This document shows positions 10,401-21,171 of a DNA stretch of 64,000 nt, one piece after another; within the stretch, counting starts at the first letter, position 1; each line of letters starts with the position of its first letter. This stretch comes from Brachycybe producta (Eukaryota; Arthropoda; Diplopoda; Playtdesmida; Andrognathidae), in contig JAUPFP010000093.1 in the NCBI GenBank assembly GCA_036925085.1, positions 375,001 through 439,000 on the forward strand, given 5' to 3'. Under the pieces are notes generated by a model that saw only the letters and a program-made list of their open reading frames with translations, was not told the DNA's origin and did no database searches. The position numbers and the translations under genes are program-made.

Positions 10401-11962
10401 GTTTCTTTCATTTTTTTAACAACGTTTTGTGTGGCGCGTGGCACGGAGAGCCGGGCACGTTTTTGGAAGTGGGACGGAGCATAAGGTTTTTACGGGCGTG
10501 GTTAGAATGGGCGTGATTGAAAGGGAAGGAGGAGTAAAATGGATTGTGGGCGTGTTCGTTCAGAAGGAAAGGAAAAGAGAGAAGGGGTTTGTGGGCGTGG
10601 TTGAAAGTGAACGTGATTGTTTAAAGGGAAGGGGAGGAGCAAACAAATATTGTGGGCGTGGTTGGAAATGGGCGTGTTTGTTCAGAAGGAAAGGAAAAGA
10701 GAGAAGGGGTTTGTGGGCGTGGTTGAAAGTGAACGTGGTTGTTTAAAGGGAAGGGGAGGAGCAAACAAATATTGTGGGCGTGGTTGGAAATGGGCGTGTT
10801 TGTTCAGAAGGAAAGGAAAAGAAAGAAGGGGTTTGTGGGCGTGGTTGAAAGTGAACGTGGTTGTTTAAAGGGAAGGGGAGGAGCAAACAAATATTGTGGG
10901 CGTGGTTGGAAATGGGCGTGTTCGTTCAGAAGGAAAGGAAAAGAGAAGGGGTTTGTGGGCGTGGTTGAAAGTGAACGTGATTGTTTAAAGGGAAGGGGAG
11001 GAGCAAACAAATATTGTGGGCGTGGTTGGAAACGGGCGTGTTCGTTCAGAAGGTAAGAAAGAAATGGTTTGTAGGTGTGGTAGGAAAAAAAATTCAAGAA
11101 AATTGTAGAAATATGCGATATTTTTGTGGTTTTCTTCATTTTATAAAATTTTATTCGATAAATTACCTGTAAAGTAGGTCCCTTTGGAGCGGGTCTTTGT
11201 GGCTGAGGTGGAATATTAGAAGAAGAGGACCTTGTAGTCTCATCAAGAAATGTAATATCCGGTTCAACATTGTCGTAATGTTTGTAGTTTCCGGTTGCAT
11301 CCAAAACTAAATCCGATTCGGATCCAACCTTTTTATAAATTAATTTTGATTGAAATTAAAATCATAATTCTACGGAGCCCTGTAAAGGACAGGCGAGATT
11401 TTTTTTTTAAATCTCGACATTTCGACTTTTTCCAAAATCTCGACATTTCGACTTTTCATCTCTTTTATTCGGTCATGTTAATTATGCCATGTTGCGCGCA
11501 CCATACTCTAATAATGAAATTATTGCAAGCGCCCTCTTGTAGTAGCGATAATTTAATTATTAGAGTATGGAGCGCACAACATGGCTGAATAAAAGAGATT
11601 AAAAGTCGAAATGTCGAGATTAAAGTCGAAATGTCGAGATTAAAGTCGAAATTTCGAGATTCTGGAAAAAGTGGAAATGTCGAGATTTTAAAAAAAAATC
11701 TCGCATGTCTTTTACAGGGCTCCGTATAATTCTGATCAGTACTACTTTTTTTGATTGGTCCATTCTCTTGACCATTAATTACCATGTATCCATTGGCGTG
11801 ATAGTGTCCACTTTTGGTCAGTTTAATCTTTTCTTCATTGGTTCCTAGTAACCACGCAATGGTCCATGTCCAGAGACCCAAATAACGACATAAGAGACCC
11901 AAAAGGGCCACCAGAATGAAAGTGAGCCCAATTATGGCGATGGCCACAGCAGATTGACTCAT
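7265..11962 (-). CDS. SYT12: Synaptotagmin-12-like protein, 8 coding exons, complete
   Basis: Membrane-anchored double-C2 protein of vesicle trafficking. Joining 11962-11783, 11328-11167, 10359-10160, 10080-9951, 9096-8887, 8547-8427, 8335-8202 and 7435-7265 gives 1308 bases, 435 residues, with every phase matching (0,0,2,0,0,1,0). One membrane segment is at about residues 8-30, then a polar Ser/Pro linker (about 31-165), C2A (about 170-292) and C2B (about 297-435). C2B contains SLSYLPTAERLTVVVVKA and ends GHVIVGSQASGKSLAHWNQM...WHPLRK, the closest match I know being synaptotagmin-12 (human about 421 residues). Loop 3 of C2A (YASDKYTNT) and of C2B (AEYQADGRTP) lack most calcium-binding aspartates, so calcium-independent function is inferred. 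The first ATG, 11962, precedes the hydrophobic segment; TTAATA upstream gives no longer ATG-started frame. Junctions of exons 1-2 and 2-3 were chosen by phase and are the least certain. Confidence 0.9.
7640..8195. repeat. SYT12: Degenerate AAAATGGCGGC array in SYT12-like intron 7
   Basis: About 20 loose copies of ATTCAAAATGGCGGCAAAAA variants, period roughly 20-35 bases, filling the intron between exons 7 and 8. Confidence 0.8.
8202..8335 (-). CDS. SYT12: SYT12-like exon 7: C2B polybasic strand
   Basis: Encodes DPFIKVYLLQNGKKISKKK, a C2B polybasic strand, then SPIFNEAMIFSVPAHVLQ. The donor CAA|GTAAGT is perfect. The intron to exon 6 is only 91 bases. Confidence 0.93.
8427..8547 (-). CDS. SYT12: SYT12-like exon 6: start of C2B
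   Basis: Acceptor TTACTCGTAG; the donor G|GTTGGA is a weak GT site. It encodes ELGDIMFSLSYLPTAERLTV and KARNLHWTHNKDTS. It joins exon 7 in phase 1 to rebuild the SDPF turn. Confidence 0.92.
8604..8760. repeat. SYT12: Small foldback element in SYT12-like intron 5
   Basis: Arms contain ATTGCGTAGGCAATCTGCAA and GTAGATTGCCTAGGCAATCT, with GAATCTGCAAAATTC near the centre. Confidence 0.6.
8887..9096 (-). CDS. SYT12: SYT12-like exon 5: C2A strands 5-8
   Basis: Exactly 70 codons in phase 0, acceptor TTTTCTTAG and donor CAA|GTGAGT. It encodes NNPIYKERFLFGV, SVLFYIYASDKY and LIGETEVKLNDLDL. Normal calcium-binding C2 domains have DFDRFS-type aspartates where ASDKYT stands here. Confidence 0.93.
9097..9950. 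other. SYT12: SYT12-like intron 4, mostly unique sequence
   Basis: AT-rich, no recognisable transposon or tandem array, no coding signal in the correct phase. The least repetitive long stretch of this gene. Confidence 0.5.
9951..10080 (-). CDS. SYT12: SYT12-like exon 4: C2A strands 2-4
   Basis: Acceptor TTTTTTTAG, donor CGG|GTAAAA. It encodes ADLIVSVVQARDLAG and DSYVRVFLLPDK, typical C2A core. Of the usual loop 1 aspartates only the one before SYV remains in register. Confidence 0.92.
10160..10359 (-). CDS. SYT12: SYT12-like exon 3: Ser-rich linker into C2A
   Basis: 66 codons plus two bases. It encodes SSVDSIGSADSLEG, then RAMSCDSVSSDTS, matching the Ser-rich stretch before C2A in synaptotagmin-12, and ends in the first C2A strand GQLEIGLEYD. 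Donor AG|GTACGA. The acceptor (TTATGAAG) is weak but is the one that keeps phase. Confidence 0.82.
10470..11060. repeat. SYT12: 122-bp tandem repeat in SYT12-like intron 2
   Basis: About 4.5 near-identical units, each with two GTGGGCGTGG boxes, AGGGAAGGGGAGGAGCAAAC and TTCAGAAGGAAAGGAAAAG. GTGGGCGTGGTTGAAAGT recurs near 10589, 10711, 10833 and 10954. GC-rich compared with everything around it. Confidence 0.92.
11167..11328 (-). CDS. SYT12: SYT12-like exon 2: polar linker
   Basis: 54 codons, phase 0 at both ends, between acceptor AAAAAG and donor CAG|GTAATT. It encodes a polar linker with acidic residues, a Ser run and a proline-rich end (NIPPQPQRPAPKGP). The acceptor lacks a strong pyrimidine tract. 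Confidence 0.75.
11371..11726. mobile_element. SYT12: Family B MITE in SYT12-like intron 1
   Basis: Ends TACGGAGCCCTGTAAAGGAC and its reverse complement, with a likely TA duplication. The arms carry repeated TCTCGACATTTCGACTTT; the core is an inner palindrome with GCCATGTTGCGCGCACCATA and GAGTATGGAGCGCACAACAT. Confidence 0.85.
11783..11962 (-). CDS. SYT12: SYT12-like exon 1: start codon and transmembrane anchor
   Basis: Encodes residues 1-60, beginning MSQSAVAIAIIGLTFILVAL, a 20-odd residue hydrophobic anchor followed by WTWTIAW. The donor ATG|GTAATT at 11782 keeps phase 0. The open frame continues further, but later GT sites are phase 1 and would throw exon 2 into a stop. Confidence 0.8.
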
Positions 11963-12004
11963 TATTAAAAAAAAAACTTCCAAATTTCACTTTTTCACCT
12001 GTTG

Positions 12005-12300
12005 AAAAAAGATGAAATTGAAAGTGCGTTAGAAACTAGAAGGGTAACTGAGTCACACAAAAAAAAGAATTATACTTTTTGCGATCACAAATTCTCGTTA
12101 GAGGCTAGAGTTCTTACGGAATTAAAAAGAAATACAGCTGAATTAGAGCTGTAGGTTTACTCTAGCCTCTCAGCAGCCAATCTGATTGCTGAAAGTATAT
12201 TTTTTGGCCGTAAGGCTCGGATTTTTATGCAAAAATATTAAGCAAATGTTTCTCTATTTGTGGCCCCAAAGAGCCAAGTGTGACGTAATCATCATCATCA
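12005..12300. mobile_element. Fragments of family D and family C MITEs upstream of the SYT12-like gene
   Basis: AGAAACTAGAAGGGTAACTG at about 12030-12049 is one family D arm. From about 12210 GGCTCGGATTTTTATGCAAA opens a family C copy whose inner palindrome (GTTAGAGGCTAAATGTCTAG with TCTAGCCTCTAACC) extends to about 12415. Confidence 0.65.
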
Positions 12301-12756
12301 TTAGAGTGCAACTACAAGTCTGCAGTTATGATTTTTCTAATAAAAAAAAGGCTGGTTAGAGGCTAAATGTCTAGTTATTATCAGTTGTCAACCAGGGTTC
12401 TAGCCTCTAACCAGTGTTTATTTATTAAAAAAAAACATAAACAACATTTCGATTTTCGGTTTTTCAATATTTCGATTAAAAATCGATTTTTCTAAAAAAA
12501 TATCGGACCGTTTTCGATTTTTTTCAAGATATCATCAGCCCTACTCGAGAGTCACAAAGTGGCCCCTCTATTCAGATTCCTGCATTAAAACATGATTTTT
12601 TTTTCATGGAAATTCTTTATTTTTGACATAAAAAAGGAGTTTTCCGAGTTAAGAAGCGTACAATTCACGGATTATTTTCAGTTTTTTTCTTGAAAAATTT
12701 ATTGATCTTGAGAGAAGGAGAAAAAAAAGCGAGAAACGAAAAAAAAATCTCAAAAA

Positions 12757-13114
12757 TACGGAGCCCTGTAAAGGACAGGCGAGATTTTTTTTTTAAATCT
12801 CGACATTTCGACTTTTTCGAAAATCTTGACATTTCGAAATTTCGACTTTTCATCTCTTTTATTCGGTCATGTTAATTATGCCATGTTGTGTGCACCATAC
12901 TCTAATAATGAAATTATTGCAAGCGCCCTCTTGTAGCAGCGATAATTTAATTATTAGAGTATGGTGCGCGCAACATGGCATAAATAACATGACCGAATAA
13001 AAGAGATGAAAAGTCGAAATGTCGAGATTAAAGTCGAAATGTCGAGATTCTGGAAAAAGTGGAAATGTCGAGATTTAAAAAAAAAATCTCGCATGTCCTT
13101 TACAGGGCTCCGTA
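12757..13114. mobile_element. Family B MITE, second full copy
   Basis: Same termini and inner palindrome as the copy at 11371-11726 and nearly the same length (358 against 356 bases). The halves are strongly self-complementary. Confidence 0.85.
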
Positions 13115-13595
13115 CAAAAACAATGTCCGTTTTTTCGCTCATTTTTCTCTCTCTCTCTCTCTTTCTTTCTTTATGAGATTTATGAAACAACAAAGTTTCC
13201 GTTTTCACACAATCAAGTGTCAAAGTGAAGATTCAGCCATTCTGAAAAATCACTAGTCAATGTATGAAAAATCAACAATTTTCGCTCTCATCTCAAAATC
13301 TATTTTATATTAGATTTCAACCGTTGATTTATTATGAAAAATTTGATGAAGAAGAAAACTTCAAGAAAAGAAAAAACATGAAAGTATTTTTTAGAAACTA
13401 GAAGGGGCAAGACAAGACTATAATTAGAGTTAGAGAGGCGTTTACACTTACAAACCACTTCAAGGTTGCTTTTTTTGTCTGTAAAAAGTTTACTTTGACA
13501 AGAAAAAAAGGGTCTAAGACAAGAAAACAAGAAAAAAAAGGTCTAAAAAGTAAGAAAAAACAAGATGTAATCGTGTCTTGTGTTGTTGGTGTAGT

Positions 13596-14275
13596 GGGTT
13601 ACGCGTTAAGCCTCTCGAAATTCTGATTATTTTGTCTTTTAGGTGCAATATGAAGAGAAACTTGAATGTGTTTTAGAAACTAGAAGGGTAGTTCAATCAC
13701 TTAAGGGTATTTTCATGTTGAATATCTTTCAGAATAAACTTTCTATGTCAGTTTGAAAATGATCGAATTTTAATTAGACGTTTTTTTTTTAAAAAAAACA
13801 CTTTGCGTCTGTAAAAAGTTTATTTTGAAAGATATCAACATGAAAATATCCTTAAAGTGACTGAGCTTACCTTTCTAGTTTCTAAAAGACACTTTCTAGT
13901 TTTTTTCTTAATTTGCGAAATTCAGTCGGTTCATAAACCAAGTTTTAAGAGAAACTGGAAAGTGTTTTAGAAACTAGAAAGGTAGCTCAATCACTTAAGA
14001 TGATTTTAAAGTGTTTTTTTTTTCTTCCGAATTCTGATTATTCTGTCGTTCAAGGTTGCAAAATTAAGAAGAAGAAAAAAGCCTGAAAGCTTGTTAGAAA
14101 CTAGAAGGGTAGCTTTCAATCACTTCAGGATATTTTCATGTGTGATATCTTTCAAAATAAACCTTTTTTTTATATATAGAAAGTTTATTTTGAAAGATAC
14201 CAAAACATGAAAATATCCTTAAAGTGTTTGAGCTTACCTTTCTAGTTTCTAAAAGACACCTTCTAGTTTTTTTCT
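13596..14275. mobile_element. Family D MITEs, tandem cluster
   Basis: At least two full copies, about 13596-13905 and 13930-14270, each with GAAACTAGAAGGGTAG, CAATCACTTAAG and the opposing GTTTATTTTGAAAGATATCA. A scrap is also at 13340-13420. Confidence 0.75.
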
Positions 14276-14995
14276 TAATTTGCGAAAATCATCTGTTTAT
14301 AAATCTGTATTAAAACCCTAAACGGGGTAACACTTTAACCGAAATAATTGTTTTACAAATTGTCTAGTAATTATACGAAATAACTGATTTTTCCACTTTG
14401 ACTGTGAAGATAAATAAACAACCTGTTGAACAATTTCGCTGAAAAAAAAAATAAGAGAGAGACGCATGCATCCGTTGCCATGGTAACCATTCAATTACGT
14501 CATAAAGCTGCTTTTACAAAGACTCTGAGAAGGCGCGTTTGTAACAAAAGAGAGTGGCTCGCGAACGGCTCGCGAGCTTAGAAAAAAAACATTTGGGTGG
14601 CTCATTAAAGATAAACGTTGGCCACCATTAGCTCGCTTTAAGCGAGGTTTTTGTGGGTGGGATTGTATTGAAAGGGGGAGGAAAAACAATAGTTTTTCAG
14701 TGAATTGTGTTTCATTTTTTTGGTAATGATGCAATTCCACTTCCGGTTGTAGTTTTAGGGCTAAGTTGCCCCTCCTTCCCCTATTCATGAATATTTAATG
14801 AGGCTTGCAATAAGAAAATGTCGTCCTCATTGCAATCTCAATGTATGGAACCTTGTAAGAGATTAGTTTTCTTAGAAGTTATGTTGCAAATGGTGTTTTA
14901 TAAAGCAGCCATTTGCAAAATATGCAAATGAGGTAAGAACAATAGAAAAAAATATAACTCTTGGTTATGTTTTATGAAAAACAGCTGATTTTTAG
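14276..14995. other. Mixed unique and repeat-scrap DNA
   Basis: 14540-14660 holds GCTCGCGAACGGCTCGCGAG, related to the repeat at 1-120 and 56795. The rest shows no coding signal or recognisable repeat. Confidence 0.4.
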
Positions 14996-14999
14996 GAGG

Positions 15000-15910
15000 C
15001 TCTTTGATGATTATTCTGTCTTTCAGAAATGCAAAATTATGAAAGAAACTAGAAAGTGTTTTTTTTTAGAAACTAGAAGGGTAAGCTGACAATTACTCTT
15101 AAGAATTTATTTTCAGGAATAATATCTTTCAAAGAAAACTTTTGATATTTGAAAGTCATTTTCGAAACAGAACAAAGTCGATTTTAAAAAGATATCAAAC
15201 ACGAAATTATCCTTGAGCGACCCTTCTAGTTTTTAAAACATTTTCTTCTGAAAAGCAATAATCACAGATTGAAAGGCCTCGTTTACACTTTAAAACCAGC
15301 TTTAATCAGTTTATGAACAGCTGATTTTCGAACTTTTCTTTAATTCTGTCTTTCAGAAATGCAAAATTATGAAAAAAACTAGAAAGTGTTTTTTTTTAGA
15401 AACTAGAAGGGTAAGCTGACAATTAGTCGTAAGGATTTATTTTCAGGAATAATATCTTTCAAAGAAAACGTTTGATATTTGAAAGTCATTTTTGAAACAG
15501 GAAAAAGTCTATTTTAAAAGATATCCAACATGAAATTAATTATCCTTGAGTGATTGAGCGACCCTTCTAGTTTCTAGAACACTTTCTTCTGAAAAGCCTC
15601 GTTTACACTGTTAAAACCTATCTTAAGATGGTTTATGAACAGCTGATTTTCAAACATCTGGTTATTCTGCAATTTTTGGAGCAACACTAAGGAGAAATCG
15701 AAGATGTATTAGAAACTAGAAGGGTAACTGAATCACAGTATTTTAATGTTTTTTTTTATATCTTTGAAAATAAACTTTTTTTTTTATAAAAACAAAAAAT
15801 TTTAAAAAAATATTTAAAACTGACATAAAAAAGTTTATTTTAAACGATATCATACATTAGAATACCTTTATGTGATTAAGGTACCCTTCTAGTTTCTAAA
15901 ACATTTTCAA
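15000..15910. mobile_element. Family D MITEs, three tandem copies
   Basis: Copies at about 15005-15245, 15340-15590 and 15655-15905. The first two are near-identical over more than 200 bases (shared GTTTTTTTTTAGAAACTAGA and AATTTATTTTCAGGAATAAT), pointing to a recent segmental duplication. Confidence 0.75.
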
Positions 15911-16139
15911 AACGCAGATTATTATCAGACTTCTAGTGACTGATTTGTTTGATTAATTATTAATTACAATAAAAAAAATAGACAAATTGATTTGTTAATG
16001 ATTAATGAGACAAAGAAAAATCAATGAAATTGGATTGAGAGTGAAATTGGTCAAGTTGTTGCTCTCTTACTCTCTATTGGTCATCTCAATGGTCATCTCA
16101 ATGGTCAAGCAATAACAGTTGACACTCTCAGAGATCGAT

Positions 16140-16850
16140 TTCTAATCAGGTTTTAACTATCAGGACCCTAGTTAGTTTTAAACTAACAGTAATAGCTCTC
16201 AGAATATGTTGTCTTATCACTTTAGCTCTCAATACAACTTTAACTTTCAAGAGTCCTGTTTTAACTCTCACTGACCTTTAGTTTAACTTTCAAAACGCTC
16301 TCAAGAGCTTAGTTTTACTTTTAGGACACTCTCAAGAGCTTAGTTTAACTATTGAGACACTCTCAAGAGCTTAGTTTAACTATTATGACACTCAAGAGCT
16401 TAGTTTAACTATTAAGACACTCTCAATAGCTTAGTTTAACTATTAAGACACTCTTAAGAGCTTAGTTTAACTATTAAGACACTCTCAAGAGCTTAGTTTA
16501 ACTTTCAAGACAACTCTCAGCCCTCAATCTAACTTTCAAGACAACTCTCAGCCCTCAATCTAACTCTCATTGAGCAAACTAACCCAATAAAAGTTAGAGA
16601 ACACTCTCAAGACTAAATAGTAACTGCCAAGAGCTTAGTTTAACTATCAAGACAACTCTCAGACCTCAATCTAACTCTCATTGGGCAAACCAACCCAATA
16701 AGAGTTAGAGAACACTCTCAGGACTAAATAGTAACTGCCAAGAGTTTAGTTTAACTATCAAGACAACTCTCAACCCTCAATGTTGCTCTAATGGAGTTAG
16801 TTTAACTTTGAGAACACTCTCAAGACTCAGTTTAAAGCCTAGTTTACACG
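16140..16850. repeat. Minisatellite with core CTCTCAAGAGCTTAGTTTAA
   Basis: A regular 31-base array from about 16290 to 16510 (AGACACTCTCAAGAGCTTAG then TTTAACTATTA), flanked by a looser 60-110 base higher-order repeat with CAACTCTCAGCCCTCAATCT. Confidence 0.85.
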
Positions 16851-17215
16851 GCGGCGATAGTTCTTTTTGTGAGAGTTATGGCAGTTGTCATAGATTACCA
16901 TCACGATAAGAAGTGTTTACAGGGCTTGAGAGTAGAATGATAGTTGTGTTATGACAGTGCGCTGTCATAACAACAGTGTTTCTCTCTCTCTCGCTCCCTA
17001 CGGAAGCCTCATTTCAATACTTAAGGAATATTTTCTTTCCAAGTGGTCACTTAACAAGAAGAAGTAACTATTGCGATAGTTTTATTAGTACTAATCGTGA
17101 TAGTTACTATCAACTATCGCAATAGTACTATCAAATATCTAGACAAACCGTGTGAGTGCATTATCGCGCGACACAGTGCGATATCACGTGGTCTGCTGCA
17201 TGATGATAGTTTAAG
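16850..17215. repeat. Inverted-repeat element with GCGATAGTT motifs
   Basis: AGTTTACACGGCGGCGATAG at the left and repeated ACTATCGCAATAGTACTATC, GATAGTTACTATCAACTATC further right form dispersed short palindromes. Ends not defined. Confidence 0.45.
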
Positions 17216-18000
17216 TGAGTGTGCATTATGATGTTACCCCTTAAGTTAGGCCACTTCTTTATACTTATGAGTGTGTATTTATTTGGTGTGATGCCAACTA
17301 ATAGGGGTTTTTATATAAAGTGCACTTATCCCCCACCAAATTTGATAGAATATCTCAATTTCTTCGCCCACCATATTGTAATTGACAAACAAAAACGAAA
17401 CAAAAACACAACAAAAACTAGAAATTAATGGAATTGAAATTAAAAATTTTTTTTGAGGTTTTCAGGAAGGATTTTTATTAATAAAAATTGATCCTAAATC
17501 ATCAATTATTTATGCCTGGAAATAATTGGAGAGGGTTTTTTTTTGTTCTTCCAGATATTTTTAGTCGATTTTTTTATTATTATATTTAAAAAAAAAATAA
17601 GACAAATTTACTGAAAAACAGTGGCTTCAAAATGACGTCACAATGGACGGAATTCGTTGATTTTTTTTTTCATTATACTTTACAAGAAATATATAAAAAA
17701 TAGCCCTATACTTACTGTGTTATTAATCCGGAAGAGGTGGGTGATGATGATGATGATGACGTCATAGTCTTTTTTTTTCTGGGATTTTCCTTTTTTTCCC
17801 CCATTCAACACATTGTTAAAGTCCATCCATAATGATGATGGCGTGTAGCCCCTTAAAATAATTTTGTCACTTTTTTCCTTCAAACACAAAAAGACACACA
17901 CAGAGTGATAGAGAGAAAGAGAGAGAAACACTTTTATGATGGTCGCCTTTTGTGTTTTCTAGTTTTTACTACTACAGCGACCTCTATCTTGTGTTTTAAC
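17216..18000. other. AT-rich non-coding stretch
   Basis: Short open frames only, with homopolymers and a GATGAT run at 17741-17757. No family resemblance seen. Confidence 0.35.
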
Positions 18001-18009
18001 ACTAGGGGG

Positions 18010-18210
18010 AGAGAAAGAGAGAGAAATCAATCGATTTTTATTCTCCTTTCATATCTCTTTCTCTCTGTCTGTCTTTCTATCACTCTTTCTCCCTCTCTCC
18101 AGTTCTCTGTCTCTTTCTCTCTCCCTTTCCTTTCTATCTCTTTCATTCTCTCTCTCACTTTCTCTTTCATTTTCTCTATTTCTCTCTCGCTCTTTCTCTC
18201 TCTCCTTTTT
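18010..18210. repeat. Degenerate (TC)n pyrimidine tract
   Basis: About 200 bases of CTCT/TTTC sequence with interruptions. It gives low-complexity frames on both strands. Confidence 0.9.
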
Positions 18211-18719
18211 TTTAAAAGGGTAAAATTCAAGATGGAAACTTAATACTTGAACTCTCTAAACAAGGAATTTTCAACACAGAAAAAAAAAACCCAATAAGTT
18301 TCATTGAACTTTCTTTGAATTCTTTCCTGATTGTTGAAAACCCTTGTTTAGAGAGTTCAAGTGTTGAAGATGAAGTGTCTGAAATTCTTTCTTGAATTTG
18401 AACCTCCATTTTTTATATTCATGTCTTAATTAGTATGAAACGTCGTCCAGAACATAATTACAGTAGTGTTTTAAAGCTTATTAAGAACTAAATGAAGTTC
18501 ATATAATTATAATCCACTCTCTCTCTATCTCTCTTGTCTCTTTGTTCTTTCTCGCTATCTATCTTTATTGTTTAAAATCAACAATATATTTAATGATGAT
18601 GATGAGTGATGACTTGAAATAATTCACTTTTCAGGTGGATTGCCTTAAGTTATTATAACCCCACCCTTGAGAGTTATAATTTAATTATGGACTCGTAACA
18701 CTAAAAAAAAAACACCTGT

Positions 18720-19700
18720 AATATAGACAGGAAGGTTTAGTGTTCAGATTTCGAGAGTAATCTCGCAAGAATTTATTAGAGAAACTCTCAAGAGAAAGAA
18801 GATAGCATCTTATGAAATGTTAACTTTCAGGAAACTCAAGCGCCCTCTATAAAGACGCTTACATTACTCTCAATCACTCTCAAATTACTCTCGAGATGTG
18901 CAGTTCACTCTCAACTGGTTTTGGTTACTCTCAAATGCGTTTAGATTGCTCTTGACGTGTTCAGTCCACTCTCAAGGCTTTCTGTTCACTTTCTGTCTCT
19001 ACAGAGTGATCTCAAGATGTTCAATCTACTCTCAAATGCGTTTAGATTGCTCTCGAGATGGTTCCATTGACTCTCAAGGTATTTTAGTACTCTTTGAAGA
19101 CACTCATTTTGCTCTCAGTTTGTTTTTAGTCTTTTCTCTCAAGACGCAATGTTTGCTCTCAACATATTTAGGTCAATTTTCGGATCAATCTAGTCACTCT
19201 CGAGTCTCGAGATGGTTAAATTTCACTCTCGAGGTGTTTAAATTTCACTCTCAAGGTGTTCAGTCTGCGCTTAAAGCGTTCAGTTTGTGCTTAAAGCGTT
19301 CAGTTTGTGCTTAAAGCGTTCAGTTTGTGCTTAAAGCGTTCAGTTTGTGCTTAAAGCGTTCGGTTTGTTCTCAAAAGTGTTTAGTTAACTCTCAGGGCAC
19401 TGAAACTCACTCTCAAGGCATTTAGTTCATTCGCTAGCTAGATATTCAGTTTGCCAGTTGTTTAAATTTCACTCTCAACGCGTTTAGTTTGCTCTGATAG
19501 CGTTTAGTTTGTGCTTAAAGCGTTCGGTTTGTTCTCAAAAGTGTTTAGTTAACTCTCAGAGCACTGAAACTCACTCTCAAGGCGTTTAATTCATTCACTC
19601 TCAAGATGTGTTTAGTTTGCTTTTAAGACACACTTCATTTGTTCTAAAGGCGGTTCAGTTCACTCTCAAGATATTCAATTATCATTTGAAGAGAGACTTC
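18720..19700. repeat. Degenerate minisatellite, CACTCTCAAGGCGTTCAGTTT type
   Basis: About 40 loose copies of a 19-25 base unit, with a tidy 20-mer sub-array (GTGCTTAAAGCGTTCAGTTT) at 19267-19365. A larger block around 19320-19420 recurs at 19500-19600, showing block duplication. Confidence 0.85.
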
Positions 19701-20129
19701 AAGTGTTAAGTAAACTTTCTTAAAGACACTTAAATAGGTGTGTTTTATTAATTAAAGTAGATCTTTTTCTAGACTAGAATGGAACAAAACAAAAGTGTCT
19801 TTCGATTATATTTATCTGCAATTTTTCATTTTTAATAATTTTGTGAATTTTTAACGGGAGAAATATAAAAAAAAAGATATATTTCATGGAAGGTGGTTGG
19901 GGGAGGGGGGGAGGCTGGGGTTATATACAACAGGTGTGTTTTTTTTTAAACTAAAATGTCGTTTCTAGCAAACAAGCGAAATGCTTTTTATCGATTCTTC
20001 TTCCGCACCGAATGACGTCACACAATTGTGTATTTTTTTTGTCTCTCTTTTATTTGATGTAGAAAGGAGAGGGGGGTTTACCTAGGGTGGTCATAGGAAC
20101 CAGAAATCGAACATTTCGTAAATAAGATT

Positions 20130-20600
20130 AGCTCATTTAATAGAAACCGAGAAAGAGAAAAAAAAAAATTGAAACTTTTTTTCAAAATGGTGTTGCTATA
20201 TAAAATGCAACAGACCAAAAGAAAAGAGAGATAAATAAATAGAGAGAGAACGAGAGAGATAGTTTATGTGTTTAAGAGAGATAGAGAAAAATTGATAGAA
20301 AGAACAAGAGAGAGAGAGAGAGAAATTTTAGAGAGTAATTTTAGAGAGTAAGAACCATAAGATAGCAAGAGAGAAAGAAAGGAGAGAGAATTAAAGAGAG
20401 ATAGAGAGAAATAAGAGAGTTATTGAGAGAGAAAAAATGAGATAGAAATTGACAGAACAAGAGATAAAGATAAGATAGATAAGATAGAACAAGATAGACA
20501 TTTTAGAGCCATAAGATAGAGAGATAGAAAGATAGATTGAGAGAGAGAGATGATAGAGAAAGAGAGAAGAGATAGAAAGAAAAACGAATAATTAAATCAA
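20130..20600. repeat. Degenerate (GA)n / GATAGAGA purine tract
   Basis: Long AG-rich sequence with GAGATAGAGAGA units, heavily interrupted. Confidence 0.85.
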
Positions 20601-21170
20601 ATTATGCAAATTTTCTGTTTCTTATATATATTTAAATTATATGAATAATTAAGAATATTAAACTTAAAATAAATTAATAATTAAATAAAATATATTATTT
20701 AACAAATTTATTTTTTTTTAAAATTTAAAATTAATGTTAATAATTAATGATTTTTTCTATTTTAGATAAAATAGAAAAAATCATTAATTATTAAGAGATA
20801 AATTAAAAATTAAGACGATTTTTTTTCTAGAAAATTTAATAATAAATTAATAAATTTTGTAATAAGATATTTAAGCAGAATATTATTTTGGCCCCTACCG
20901 TTGGGCAATCACTGCTAACACAACCAAAGAACTGCTTAGTATTTAGCGACATCTAGTGAGCAATCTATGAAGCATTACAGAACTGAAGCATTATTCTCTA
21001 GAATGTTATTATGACAATTATTGTCACATTAGTTCCATTGACTAGTGTATAGCATAGTCATAAAATAATAGCGCACAAAGAGTGACGTCATAAGGTAATG
21101 ACTGTCATAATTTTAAAACTTTTTATGTACGTTGATAGTAGAAACGACAAGAGTAATCTGCTTTTTTAAG
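20600..21170. other. AT-rich then unique non-coding DNA
   Basis: 20740-20800 contains TAATTAATGATTTTTTCTAT facing its reverse complement, a small hairpin. No coding signal. Confidence 0.4.
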
Positions 21171-21171
21171 T

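Noticed and set aside
10429..11304. Lys/Gly/Trp-rich + strand frames and the long - strand frame covering the 122-bp array
   Set aside because: Repeat artefacts. The - strand frame joins true exon 2 (11328-11167) to intron sequence past its splice donor.
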